DNA from: Carboxylicivirga agarovorans
Lineage (GTDB): Bacteria; Bacteroidota; Bacteroidia; Bacteroidales; Marinilabiliaceae
DNA length: 64,000 nt
Assembly: GCF_050589845.1 (NCBI RefSeq)
Contig: NZ_JBNGPA010000008.1
Span: forward strand, 1-64,000
Direction of reading: 5' to 3'
Part shown: positions 41,861-49,951 of the stretch, piece after piece
Layout: every line of letters begins with the position of its first letter
How positions within the stretch are numbered: the first letter of the stretch is position 1
Notes under the pieces: model-generated
What the model was told of the DNA's origin: nothing
Databases searched by the model: none
Seen by the model: the letters and a program-made list of their open reading frames with translations, nothing else
Translations under genes and position numbers: made by a program

Positions 41861-42409
41861 ATGAAATTGAAGAACATTCTATTTATAACACTTATCATTG
41901 GCTCATTAAGCGCATGTAAAACAACAGAGATATACTCTGACTTTGATCCTAATGCCAAGTTTGACAGCTACAGCAACTTTATGGTGTTGCAGCATATGAA
42001 ATCAATGCCTGTCAATGACAATACCAAAGGATGGCTGCATTCAGCGATTAATAAGCAAATGACAAGAAGAGGCTATAACGAAAACAAGAGCCCGGATTTG
42101 CTGGTTAAGGTGATGATCAAGACACAAACCAAGGAGACAACATCATTGCAACGTAATGACAATTTCTATTATGGCAGCACATATTACCCATATGGATGGG
42201 GTTTAAACACAGGTGTTAATAAGGTTAGCTATGACACACATACCGAAGGTACCATCATTATTGATATTATCGACCGTGAGAAAAAAGAGTTGATCTGGCA
42301 AGGAAGAGCCAGTGGTGCAGCTAAAAATGGAAAGAAACTAACGGAAGAATCAGTTGACAGGATCATTAATAAAATTTTTAATACATATCCTTTGGCTCCC
42401 TCAAAATAG
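41861..42409 (+). CDS. DUF4136 lipoprotein
   Basis: This 182-residue lipoprotein has signal LFITLIIGSLSAC with Cys19. The DUF4136 signature includes SDFDPNAKFDSYSNFMVL at the N-terminus of the mature part, IDIIDREKKELIWQGRASG in the second half and RIINKIFNTYP at the end. The family is found in the periplasm of Gram-negative bacteria and has no assigned function. The middle (FYYGSTYYPYGWGLN) is aromatic-rich. It is monocistronic, with a promoter motif and a strong terminator. Confidence 0.88.
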   Translation: MKLKNILFITLIIGSLSACKTTEIYSDFDPNAKFDSYSNFMVLQHMKSMPVNDNTKGWLHSAINKQMTRRGYNENKSPDLLVKVMIKTQTKETTSLQRNDNFYYGSTYYPYGWGLNTGVNKVSYDTHTEGTIIIDIIDREKKELIWQGRASGAAKNGKKLTEESVDRIINKIFNTYPLAPSK

Positions 42410-42428
42410 CTAAACAATAAAATAAGCG

Positions 42429-42461
42429 AAAGGGTGACCGGCAATAAACTGGTCACCCTTT
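42429..42461 (+). terminator. Terminator of the DUF4136 gene
   Basis: AAAGGGTGACC pairs with GGTCACCCTTT around an 11-base loop, followed by TT. Confidence 0.88.
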
Positions 42462-42478
42462 TTGCTTTAAATAATTAT

Positions 42479-42486
42479 TACTTTTG
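42479..42486 (+). promoter_or_regulatory. Putative -7 promoter (YkgJ-like gene)
   Basis: TACTTTTG, matching TAnnTTTG, about 117 bases before the start at 42603. Confidence 0.4.
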
Positions 42487-42602
42487 TAACAAGCTTGGTT
42501 CGTTATTTAAAAACGGTTAATATGCATTAACACGGCAAAAAACAGTCGCACATTAACTCCAATTCGTAATACAAGCCTAATGGTAACAAGCAAATTAGCA
42601 CA

Positions 42603-43301
42603 ATGAATAAATCAGAACTCTCAGATACCGACAAGGCCTTTTTTCAGGATGGCTTACGACTAGCAGACACCATTGTTGACACTCTTGATGAGAAGAAATT
42701 ATGGCAGGCAACCAGACAGGAGCAAGACGCCATGGAAGGTCTTATTGGCGCCTTGAGCGAGGAAGCTCAAAAGCACAATGTAACCATCAATTGTCGTAAA
42801 GGCTGCAGCTGGTGCTGTCATCAGCCTATTTTTGGTGTTTCACACGAATTTCATTATCTGTGGCAGTTTATCCAGCTCAACATGAGTGAAGACGAACAGA
42901 AAGAGGTGCTTCAAAATGCTTTTGACAACTACCAGAAACGAGGGCGTTTATCCCAGTCAGAACTGGAAAAAAGTAAACTCCCCTGCCCCTTGCTGAAGAA
43001 CGGTGCCTGCAGAGCCTATCCTGCCCGCCCAATGGCTTGTCGTATATATTTATCAATGTCAGAGGCCAGCTGCAAACAGTATCACGATCACCCTGAGGAT
43101 GAAAAAAACTATCCGGCATTACTCGAATTTCCCCTACGTGCCGGGCAGATGATGAACGAAGGCTTTTCTGAAGGCCTGAAGAAACTTGCCATCAGCAACA
43201 ATGAATACCTGATGGAAGAAGGATTATTAATTGCTCACAACAACGGAGAAAAAACAGATAAAGATCAATTAAATAGGCACCCGCTTTTTAAAGAATTGTA
43301 A
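42603..43301 (+). CDS. YkgJ-family cysteine cluster protein
   Basis: This 232-residue cytoplasmic protein has the UPF0153/YkgJ cysteine cluster. NCRKGCSWCCHQP (C-x3-C-x2-CC) is followed by CPLLKNGACRAYPARPMACRIY, matching the family's C...C-x2-P-x2-C-R pattern, and a later Cys in SEASCKQYHDHPE. The family is thought to bind zinc or an iron-sulfur cluster; no reaction is known. The N-terminal 55 residues are helical, preceding the cluster. The next gene follows 21 bases after the stop on the same strand, making a likely operon of two. Confidence 0.85.
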   Translation: MNKSELSDTDKAFFQDGLRLADTIVDTLDEKKLWQATRQEQDAMEGLIGALSEEAQKHNVTINCRKGCSWCCHQPIFGVSHEFHYLWQFIQLNMSEDEQKEVLQNAFDNYQKRGRLSQSELEKSKLPCPLLKNGACRAYPARPMACRIYLSMSEASCKQYHDHPEDEKNYPALLEFPLRAGQMMNEGFSEGLKKLAISNNEYLMEEGLLIAHNNGEKTDKDQLNRHPLFKEL

Positions 43302-43322
43302 ACCAACAAACCTACCTTACCC

Positions 43323-44081
43323 ATGAACCAATACAGCTCTAACGAAGAACGCAGAAAATTTCGGATGCGTACCATTATTATATCATCAATACTGGTACTT
43401 AATGTGGTAGTTATCTACCTGTACTACTATGTTTTGGTATTTAATGCCATTGCACCTGGAAAAGTATATGGCGAAAGTATCTTTAAAGGAGGACGCTACG
43501 AAGTCTATACGCTTAAGTATTATTACCAGCACAATGATATCACCTACTTTGATAAGATCGACTATGTAATGGGTCAGGATCTGGAACTAGGCGACTCACT
43601 TAATTTCAGGGTTCTGAAACCATATCCTCCCAAGCACATTGTTGACAGGGTATTTCGTGACGCATCAAAAAGGCATGAGTACGACTGTGAAGACGGCTTT
43701 ATAATCAGATATAACGAAGAAATTAATGTGCATAGTGATTATCTCAATGATGATGCAGAGCTAATAAGTACTCAAAGAGATAATCGCATTAAGCTATCGC
43801 CTCAAACACCACAAAATATTATTGAGGATGTAAGCCGGGCCATTGACAACATACGCTTTAACAGAGGCTCGATTATTGACTATTATATGCTTAAGGCGGT
43901 TGATAATTCCATTTACCTGTATTCGGTTTATCATTACATGAATGATTTTTCAACAGATGCCATGCCTGCTAAAATCATTTACCACGAGCTGAAAAAGCTA
44001 ATGCCTGACAAAGACATTTATATTTCAGTTCTTGATATGGATAATGCCAAGAAAGAGCATATGTTGGATACTCAATGGTGA
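43323..44081 (+). CDS. Hypothetical single-pass membrane protein
   Basis: I do not recognise this 252-residue protein. It has a short cytoplasmic charged N-terminus (NEERRKFRMR), one transmembrane segment (about 16-44, IIISSILVLNVVVIYLYYYVLVFNAI) and a soluble C-terminal part, likely periplasmic. The latter includes GGRYEVYTLKYYYQHNDITYFDKIDYVMG, a charged middle with HEYDCEDGFIIRY and a C-terminal ELKKLMPDKDIYISVLDMDNA, a mixed alpha/beta pattern. It is 21 bases downstream of the YkgJ-like gene and 190 bases upstream of the cobalamin riboswitch. Co-transcription with the cob genes is unlikely because a promoter motif lies between. Confidence 0.6.
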   Translation: MNQYSSNEERRKFRMRTIIISSILVLNVVVIYLYYYVLVFNAIAPGKVYGESIFKGGRYEVYTLKYYYQHNDITYFDKIDYVMGQDLELGDSLNFRVLKPYPPKHIVDRVFRDASKRHEYDCEDGFIIRYNEEINVHSDYLNDDAELISTQRDNRIKLSPQTPQNIIEDVSRAIDNIRFNRGSIIDYYMLKAVDNSIYLYSVYHYMNDFSTDAMPAKIIYHELKKLMPDKDIYISVLDMDNAKKEHMLDTQW

Positions 44082-44258
44082 TGATACTAAAGCAATGTAA
44101 TCCCTTTTTGTCCTCGCCACTTCCCGACTGTAAGATCTGCAATAACAATGTGAAATTCAGGCGTGTGTTTAACTGCATGCTTAATCACTGATTCACAAAC
44201 ACTGGTAAGTGCAACAGATAATTTCGGCCAGAACTAAGGTCTTAAGCTCTATTATTTC

Positions 44259-44266
44259 TATTTTTG
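44259..44266 (+). promoter_or_regulatory. Putative -7 promoter of the cob operon
   Basis: TATTTTTG, then C, matching TAnnTTTG. It lies six bases before the 5' strand of riboswitch stem P1, which is the expected place for transcription to begin. Confidence 0.6.
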
Positions 44267-44271
44267 CAACT

Positions 44272-44440
44272 GTTAAGGTGCATAAAGCTTAAAATGGGAA
44301 TCCGGTGCTGCAGTTTGCAAATTCCGGAGCTATCCCCGTAGCTGTAAGCCTCATTGAACAAGTTTTGTAGTATACCACTATCTGCTTTGGGCCGATGGGA
44401 AGGTAACAAGACTGAGGTAAGCCAGAAGACCTGCCTTAAC
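44272..44440 (+). ncRNA. Cobalamin (adenosylcobalamin-class) riboswitch
   Basis: Core elements of the B12 aptamer are readable. GGGAATCCGGTG (44296-44307) is paired through AAATTCCGGAGC with TCCCCGTAGCTGTAA (44332-44346). After a variable arm come GCCGATGGGAAGG (44391-44403), TAACAAGACTGAGG (44404-44417) and TAAGCCAGAAGACCTGCC (44418-44435). Stem P1 is closed by GTTAAGG (44272-44278) and CCTTAAC (44434-44440). It precedes cobT and should lower operon expression when cobalamin is abundant. The downstream hairpin 44436-44515 shares the CCTTAAC strand, suggesting the switch point. Confidence 0.93.
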
Positions 44441-44515
44441 ATGATACTTCGGGGTAAAGTGAAAATGATTAGCTTTAAGCTAATGCCTTTCATGTATCCT
44501 CCTGAAGCATGTTAA
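44436..44515 (+). promoter_or_regulatory. Expression platform hairpin of the cobalamin riboswitch
   Basis: TTAACATG (44436-44443) pairs with CATGTTAA (44508-44515). CTTC pairs with GAAG, and GGGG pairs weakly with CC. An inner TTAGCTT/AAGCTAA hairpin lies in the loop. The outer strand overlaps the P1 3' strand, so the two cannot form together. No U-run follows, and cobT starts 18 bases after the stem. Confidence 0.6.
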
Positions 44516-44533
44516 ACTATTAAACAATTAACA

Positions 44534-45568
44534 ATGCAGGAGTCAAAAATCACTACTGTTGAAAAAAGTCTGGATGAGCAAATCCGGAAGAAAATCGATT
44601 TAAAGACCAAGCCTCTGGGTTCGTTGGGCACATTGGAGAAGATCGCTTTTAAAGTGAGCCGTATTCAAAACACCTTGTCACCGCAACTCAATAAACCATC
44701 TATATTGGTTTGTGCGGGCGACCATGGCATTACCCAGGAAAAAGTAAGTCCTTTCCCACAGGAAGTAACCTTTCAGATGGTTATGAACTTTTTAGGTGGC
44801 GGGGCCGCCATCAATGTATTTTGCCGTCAGCACAGCATTAATTTACTGGTGGCCGATACTGGTGTCAATTTTGACTTTGAACCATCGGAGCAACTGTTGG
44901 ATTTAAAAGTGAGAAAAGGGACTCGCAATTTCGCTGTTGAACCTGCCATGACAGTGCAAGAGTGTGAAACCGCCATGAAAAACGGTGCCTCAGTGATCGA
45001 GAAACTTCATAAAAACGGCACTAACATTGTTGGCTTTGGCGAGATGGGCATAGGCAATACAACTGCAGCAACAGCCTTGCTCTGCAAATATGCCGGCTAC
45101 AGTGCATCTGAAGCGTCAGGTGCAGGCACAGGACTTGATGCTGAAGGTATTCAACACAAAGCAGCAGTTATTGAAAAAGCCTTAGCCTTACATACCGACA
45201 CAACAGATGCCGTGCAGATTTTAGCCACGTTTGGCGGATATGAAATAGCAACTATTTGTGGCGCTATTTTAAAAGCTGCTGAACTAAAAATGATTATTCT
45301 ATCAGACGGCTTTATCGCCACATCAGCCCTCATTGCAGCCCATGCTATTAACCCTCATGTAACTGAGTATTGCTTGTTTGCCCACGAGTCCAATGAACAA
45401 GGTCATAAATTGATGCTTCAGCACCTGAAGGCCGAACCAATTCTTCATTTAGGCATGCGCCTAGGCGAAGGAACCGGCTCGGCAGTTGCTTTCCCAATTA
45501 TTCAGTCGGCTGTTAATTTCATCAATGAGATGAGTAGTTTTGATGACGCCGGAGTGAGTAATTTATAA
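44534..45568 (+). CDS. cobT: Nicotinate-nucleotide:dimethylbenzimidazole phosphoribosyltransferase
   Basis: This 344-residue enzyme activates the lower-ligand base (dimethylbenzimidazole or another base) with ribose phosphate from nicotinate mononucleotide to give alpha-ribazole 5'-phosphate for cobalamin assembly. The sequence contains LVCAGDHGITQEKVSPFPQEVT, GEMGIGNTTAATALL, GAGTGLDAEGI and the catalytic-base region HLGMRLGEGTGSAVAFPII with its conserved Glu. Length matches CobT (about 350). It is the first gene under the cobalamin riboswitch, with cobS 21 bases downstream. Confidence 0.95.
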   Translation: MQESKITTVEKSLDEQIRKKIDLKTKPLGSLGTLEKIAFKVSRIQNTLSPQLNKPSILVCAGDHGITQEKVSPFPQEVTFQMVMNFLGGGAAINVFCRQHSINLLVADTGVNFDFEPSEQLLDLKVRKGTRNFAVEPAMTVQECETAMKNGASVIEKLHKNGTNIVGFGEMGIGNTTAATALLCKYAGYSASEASGAGTGLDAEGIQHKAAVIEKALALHTDTTDAVQILATFGGYEIATICGAILKAAELKMIILSDGFIATSALIAAHAINPHVTEYCLFAHESNEQGHKLMLQHLKAEPILHLGMRLGEGTGSAVAFPIIQSAVNFINEMSSFDDAGVSNL

Positions 45569-45589
45569 TAAACAGAGGACGGAAGAACG

Positions 45590-46393
45590 ATGAAACAACA
45601 AATTAACCTGCTGCTTACCGCTTTTGGCTTTTTCACACGTATACCCATTCCATTTAAAATAGCCTTTTCGCAAGAGAACCTGAATCGATGCAATCGTTAC
45701 CTGCCAATTGTGGGATTGCTTGTCGGCAGTATCACTGCATTGGTATTCTACCTTGCTTCACTATTTTTACCAGGTACAGTAGCTGTTATCCTGTCAATGA
45801 TCACATCGGTATTGCTAACAGGTGCCTTTCATGAGGATGGCTTTGCCGATGTCTGCGATGCTTTTGGTGGTGGCTGGACCAGGGAGAGGATCCTTCTTAT
45901 CATGAAGGATTCCAGAGTGGGAGCTTATGGTGCGATTGGCATATTTCTTTTATTACTGCTGAAATTCGTGGCAATTAATGAAATACAAGCCGATTTGGTC
46001 ATTAAATCAATTATCTCGTCACATGTAATAAGCCGCCTAATGGCCGTGTGGACAATGCATTCATTAAACTATGTCAGGGAAGATGAAAGCAGTAAATCAA
46101 AACCTATCACCAAATCACTTCAAAACAAAGATCTGGCATTGGCTTTTATGCTTTCTCTTCCTGTTTTACTTTTATTTGGTGATGCCTTGTATTTTGTCGT
46201 TCTTTTACCTGCTTTTATTGCCAAATTTTGGCTGGAACGCTATTTTAAAAAGTGGATTGGTGGTTACACAGGTGACTGTTTAGGTAGCATACAACAAGTT
46301 ACTGAAGTTGTTATTTACCTGACAATTCTGGCTGTTGCAAACTACCAGGCACATCAATATTCCTTTGACATTCAATTAAACAACATCTTTTAA
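45590..46393 (+). CDS. cobS: Adenosylcobinamide-GDP ribazoletransferase (cobalamin synthase)
   Basis: This 267-residue inner-membrane enzyme joins alpha-ribazole to adenosylcobinamide-GDP, the last joining step. It has several hydrophobic helices (LLLTAFGFFTRIPIPFK at the start; IVGLLVGSITALVFYLASLFLPGTVAVILSMITSVLLTGAFHEDGFADV). The family motif FHEDGFADVCDAFGGGWTRERILLIMKDSRVGAYG, near residues 80-113, provides the acidic metal-binding residues. It ends with EYFLxRY-like helices. It ends one base before cobC begins, so the two are tightly coupled. Confidence 0.94.
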   Translation: MKQQINLLLTAFGFFTRIPIPFKIAFSQENLNRCNRYLPIVGLLVGSITALVFYLASLFLPGTVAVILSMITSVLLTGAFHEDGFADVCDAFGGGWTRERILLIMKDSRVGAYGAIGIFLLLLLKFVAINEIQADLVIKSIISSHVISRLMAVWTMHSLNYVREDESSKSKPITKSLQNKDLALAFMLSLPVLLLFGDALYFVVLLPAFIAKFWLERYFKKWIGGYTGDCLGSIQQVTEVVIYLTILAVANYQAHQYSFDIQLNNIF

Positions 46394-46963
46394 ATGGACA
46401 TCTGGTTAATCAGGCATACAACCCCCGACATCGACAAAGGCATATGCTATGGACAGCTCGATTTAAACATTATTGATTCGTTTAAAAAAGAAGCTGATGC
46501 TATTAAAACACACCTGGCAGCTATAGATTTCAAACAGGTATTTGCCAGTCCGCTGGTACGCTGTAAAAAGCTTGCTGAAGAATTATTTCCCGAACATGAA
46601 ATTACATACAGTAATCTTCTTAAAGAGATTGACTTTGGTGATTGGGAAGGTAAACCCTGGGAAGCCATACCCCGGAATGAAATGAATCAATGGAGTGATG
46701 ACTACATTAACAATCAGGTTCCCAATGGAGAAAGCTTCAGACAGCTACTTGAGCGAACAAATGCTTTTATTGACGGACTTAATACCGACTCTGACGACAC
46801 CATTGCTTTAGTTACACATTCGGGAATTATCCGTGCCTTTCTGATCAGGTACCTTCAAATACCGGAAACAAAAGTCTTCAGCCTTGATTTATCCTTTGGT
46901 TGTATTGTTAAAGCCACAATTCACTCTGAAAAGTATCAGAAAGTAAAATTTATTAAAGCATAA
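46394..46963 (+). CDS. cobC: Alpha-ribazole phosphatase
   Basis: This 189-residue protein of the histidine phosphatase (phosphoglycerate mutase-like) fold removes phosphate from alpha-ribazole 5'-phosphate (or from the assembled cobalamin phosphate). The catalytic His is in WLIRHTTPD (the RH motif at residues 6-7), with Glu in the NLLKEIDFGDWEG segment and the second His in VTHSGIIRAFL. It starts immediately after the cobS stop and its own stop overlaps the cobU ATG by one base. This supports a single polycistronic message. Confidence 0.93.
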   Translation: MDIWLIRHTTPDIDKGICYGQLDLNIIDSFKKEADAIKTHLAAIDFKQVFASPLVRCKKLAEELFPEHEITYSNLLKEIDFGDWEGKPWEAIPRNEMNQWSDDYINNQVPNGESFRQLLERTNAFIDGLNTDSDDTIALVTHSGIIRAFLIRYLQIPETKVFSLDLSFGCIVKATIHSEKYQKVKFIKA

Positions 46964-47472
46964 TGGCAAAAATCATTCTTATAACAGGCGGACAACGTTC
47001 AGGCAAAAGCTCTCATGCACAAAATATGGCACTGCAGTTATCTCCAAATCCCATTTACCTGGCTACCTCAAGAATTTGGGATGAAGAACATCAACTAAGA
47101 ATAGAGCGTCACAAAGCCGACCGAGGTAATGAATGGGTCAATATAGAAGAAGAAAAAGAGCTGTCGAAACATAAATTCGAAGGCAAAACCGTACTAATTG
47201 ATTGTATCACCCTGTGGTTAACCAACTTCTTTTTCGATAATGATAGCGCCATTGAGCAATCGCTTGAAGAAGCGAAAGCTGAGTTTAATGTCCTGGTACA
47301 ACAAGAGGCTACCTTTATATTTGTCACCAATGAGATAGGTCTGGGCGGTATGCCCGAAAATCCTGTTCAGCGAAAATTCACCGACCTGCAAGGCTGGATG
47401 AATCAATATATTGCAGAGCGTGCAAACGAAGTATACCTGATGGTATCGGGTATTCCGCTAAAAGTAAAATAA
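46963..47472 (+). CDS. cobU: Adenosylcobinamide kinase / guanylyltransferase
   Basis: This 169-residue bifunctional enzyme phosphorylates adenosylcobinamide and then transfers GMP to it. The N-terminal P-loop is ITGGQRSGKSSHAQ. Thr/Ser and His contacts (TSRIWDEEHQLRIERHKADR) contain the catalytic His that becomes guanylylated (ERHKADR motif). The Walker B-like segment is TVLIDCITLWLTN, then TNEIGLGGMPENPVQRKFTDLQGWMNQ. Its length is close to E. coli CobU (181). The last gene of the operon; a strong hairpin follows. Confidence 0.94.
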   Translation: MAKIILITGGQRSGKSSHAQNMALQLSPNPIYLATSRIWDEEHQLRIERHKADRGNEWVNIEEEKELSKHKFEGKTVLIDCITLWLTNFFFDNDSAIEQSLEEAKAEFNVLVQQEATFIFVTNEIGLGGMPENPVQRKFTDLQGWMNQYIAERANEVYLMVSGIPLKVK

Positions 47473-47476
47473 CAAA

Positions 47477-47502
47477 GATGCCCCCGGTTTCCCGGGGGCA
47501 TC
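47477..47502. terminator. Strong hairpin between cobU and the SusE-like gene
   Basis: GATGCCCCCGG pairs with CCGGGGGCATC around a four-base loop. There is no long T-run, but it lies between convergent genes and could stop both transcripts. Confidence 0.7.
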
Positions 47503-47527
47503 ATCACTAAATCTAAACCACAAGGTA

Positions 47528-48310
47528 CTATGGGAACGTGATAATTTCATCCCATTCGCCCCATGTATGATCATACTCCGGCAAATAATGTTCTATTTGC
47601 ATTGTAAAGACCTTTTTACCATCGCCATTGATTGAAATCGTGCCAGATCCGGCAATTCGAACAGGTAATTCGACACCTGTATGGAACCATCCTCTTTGCT
47701 CAGGTAACGACACTGTTGCAGCACCCTCATCGGCAATGATAAGAATATCATAACCATCTTCATACAAAGCCTCAGCCTTATAAATATCTAAACCAACTGC
47801 CTTATAAAGGTTAACAGGACGTGTTACTTCATCCCAGGTACTTTCAAAGCTTCCTGTTCCTACCGTTTCAAAGCTCAACTCAAGTTGTCCGCTAAATGCA
47901 GCCGTGTGGTATAATGGTGATGCATTGGTACCAACTACCATCAGTTCAAACGAATAGATAGTAGCCGGATCAATAGCGGAAGGATTAGTAGCCGTTATAT
48001 TTGCATAAGCCACCGCACTTCCATCCTCAAACGTCAGGCTTTCACTCTCCAGCTCAAAAAGTCCTGTTTCATCACTGCTGACTAATACCAGGTTGGCAAC
48101 AGTTCCTGAAACATCTTTAAGTGAGCGGTGTATAGGAAATGCTATCGTGTAACTGTTATCTGCATTTAATTTATACGGTTCATCAACGGCAGTTACACCA
48201 ACAGCGACATAATCAACACCTCCTGTATCATATTTCGTTTGTATATTGTCCTGATCACACGCACTGAGTGCTACAAGACAAATCATTAAAGCATATATTA
48301 TTTTCTTCAT
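47528..48310 (-). CDS. Surface-type lipoprotein of the first Sus locus
   Basis: This 260-residue lipoprotein has signal LMICLVALSAC with Cys18 and acidic residues directly after (DQDN), a pattern linked to surface export in Bacteroidota. There are two beta-sandwich-like parts, the first with YTIAFPIHRSLKDVSGTVANLVLVSS and the second ending EYDHTWGEWDEIITFP. It lies 52 bases downstream of a susD gene, the usual position of SusE/SusF-like glycan- or ligand-binding proteins. I cannot assign a ligand or a Pfam domain with confidence. It is the last gene of that operon. Confidence 0.7.
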   Translation of the reverse strand: MKKIIYALMICLVALSACDQDNIQTKYDTGGVDYVAVGVTAVDEPYKLNADNSYTIAFPIHRSLKDVSGTVANLVLVSSDETGLFELESESLTFEDGSAVAYANITATNPSAIDPATIYSFELMVVGTNASPLYHTAAFSGQLELSFETVGTGSFESTWDEVTRPVNLYKAVGLDIYKAEALYEDGYDILIIADEGAATVSLPEQRGWFHTGVELPVRIAGSGTISINGDGKKVFTMQIEHYLPEYDHTWGEWDEIITFP

Positions 48311-48362
48311 CTTTTTACTTTTAAATTAAACTGATATAATATCACATCTAACATATCAACTG

Positions 48363-49940
48363 TTACCATGGATTTTGGTCAATAACAGGGTCCAAAGCAC
48401 TATTGCCATCGAACTCAGCCTGTGGTATTGCCATAACCCAGTCAGGACATAAGGGGTTTTGTGAATCAACATACGGAATTAATTCGCTATGATTGCTTCC
48501 TTCAAAATCGCGTGTAAACCCTGTTCCCTGGCGTTTCACATCATATAAGCGTGATATTTCACCCCATAATTCGATGCGGCGTTGCAACATAATTTCATCC
48601 AGTAAAGTAAGGCTTCCTGATGCAGGTGTTGTTGGTCCGTTTTCACTATCAACTGTTAGTGTATTGGCATCTGTAAGGCCACTAATATCATAACCAGGTT
48701 GACGATCGGCCATTAAAGCTTCCAAAATAGTTCTTGCCTCTCCATATTGTCCCAACATACATTTAGCTTCGGCTTGCATTAACAACATTTCGGCATGGCG
48801 CATAAAAATATAATCGCCTGCTCCCGTAGCTACATTGGCAAACTGGAACTTAAACTGATTATAGCTCTTTTGTGTTCCTGTTGCCTGTTCATCCTCAATA
48901 GGACCATACCACCAGTTTTTACGCACATCATTCGCTTTAACCTGGTTATATAACCAACTGCTGACGCATACCCGTGAACGGCTGGCATAATAATCGCTGG
49001 CACTGGCATCCATATGACCAAATAACATTGCTCGTCCGGCACCGGCCACCTGATCATCTAAAATTTCAAATCCCCATAATACACAATCCTGACCTGAATC
49101 GTTAAAGGCAAAACCACCTGATATATCAGAACCTGCCAACATGGATGTACCTCCTTTTAACGCTTCGGCAGCTGCATCAAAGGCCTCCTGCCAGTTCTCC
49201 TGTTCCAGTGCAATGCGGGCTTTAAGGCCATTAGCTGAATAGTAATCAAGATTTGAAATATGAACCCGTTCCTGGGATACATCAGGATGTAAGCGTACAA
49301 TAGCACTATCAATATCAGCATTTATCAATTCATAAACATCACTTAACGTGCCTCTTCCAACACCTTCAGTCTCAATGGAAGTTGGTTGTGTATAGATTGG
49401 CACACCCGGTAAATCACCACCTCCAACTGCTAAAGACTGCTGGTAGAAACGCGCCAGGTAAAAGTAAGAAAAGGCCCTGAGAGCAAATGCCTGCCCCATT
49501 AGCGAATTCACCTTACTTGGAGCGCCCTGAAGTACATCTTTGGAAGCCAGTATTGAATTAACATTGGTAATCAAAGTATAATAAAAATTCCAGCTCGAAT
49601 AAGGGCGTCCCTGCGTATTGGTAAAATCAGATTTAACCTGGTACATATAATCATAATAGAACCAGCCGCTACCCATTTCAGCCTGAACCATATCTTCGGC
49701 CATCAGGTTACCTGAGTGAATAATAGAGATGTGTCCAAATTGCTCATGTTCCCAACCAGTACCCCATTCGGTAACATACATGGCTCTGTAAAGCCCGTTG
49801 ATGGTACTCATCGCTTTATCAACATCAGAAAACAATTCAGCCCCACCAGCCTGGTCTGTTGGGAAGGTGTCCAGGTTATCTTCGCAGGATGCAATGGCAA
49901 ATACCATGCATATCAGTAAAATATATTTTAAGTTCTTCAT
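48363..49940 (-). CDS. SusD/RagB family nutrient-binding lipoprotein
   Basis: The protein has 525 residues from the ATG at 49940 (MKNLKYILLICMVFAIASC); a longer frame to 49952 would add MTER and touch the susC stop. Lipobox Cys is at about 19. The helical TPR-rich SusD fold is shown by LINADIDSAIVRLHPDVSQ, YYSANGLKARIALEQENWQEAFDAAAEAL, the FMRHAEMLLMQAEAKCMLGQYGEARTILEALMADRQPG segment and the C-terminal LDEIMLQRRIELWGEISRLYDVKRQGTGF. It caps the SusC barrel and binds the imported ligand (often glycan, sometimes peptide). It is paired with the upstream susC, 11 bases away. Confidence 0.92.
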   Translation of the reverse strand: MKNLKYILLICMVFAIASCEDNLDTFPTDQAGGAELFSDVDKAMSTINGLYRAMYVTEWGTGWEHEQFGHISIIHSGNLMAEDMVQAEMGSGWFYYDYMYQVKSDFTNTQGRPYSSWNFYYTLITNVNSILASKDVLQGAPSKVNSLMGQAFALRAFSYFYLARFYQQSLAVGGGDLPGVPIYTQPTSIETEGVGRGTLSDVYELINADIDSAIVRLHPDVSQERVHISNLDYYSANGLKARIALEQENWQEAFDAAAEALKGGTSMLAGSDISGGFAFNDSGQDCVLWGFEILDDQVAGAGRAMLFGHMDASASDYYASRSRVCVSSWLYNQVKANDVRKNWWYGPIEDEQATGTQKSYNQFKFQFANVATGAGDYIFMRHAEMLLMQAEAKCMLGQYGEARTILEALMADRQPGYDISGLTDANTLTVDSENGPTTPASGSLTLLDEIMLQRRIELWGEISRLYDVKRQGTGFTRDFEGSNHSELIPYVDSQNPLCPDWVMAIPQAEFDGNSALDPVIDQNPW

Positions 49941-49951
49941 TCTTTCAGTCA

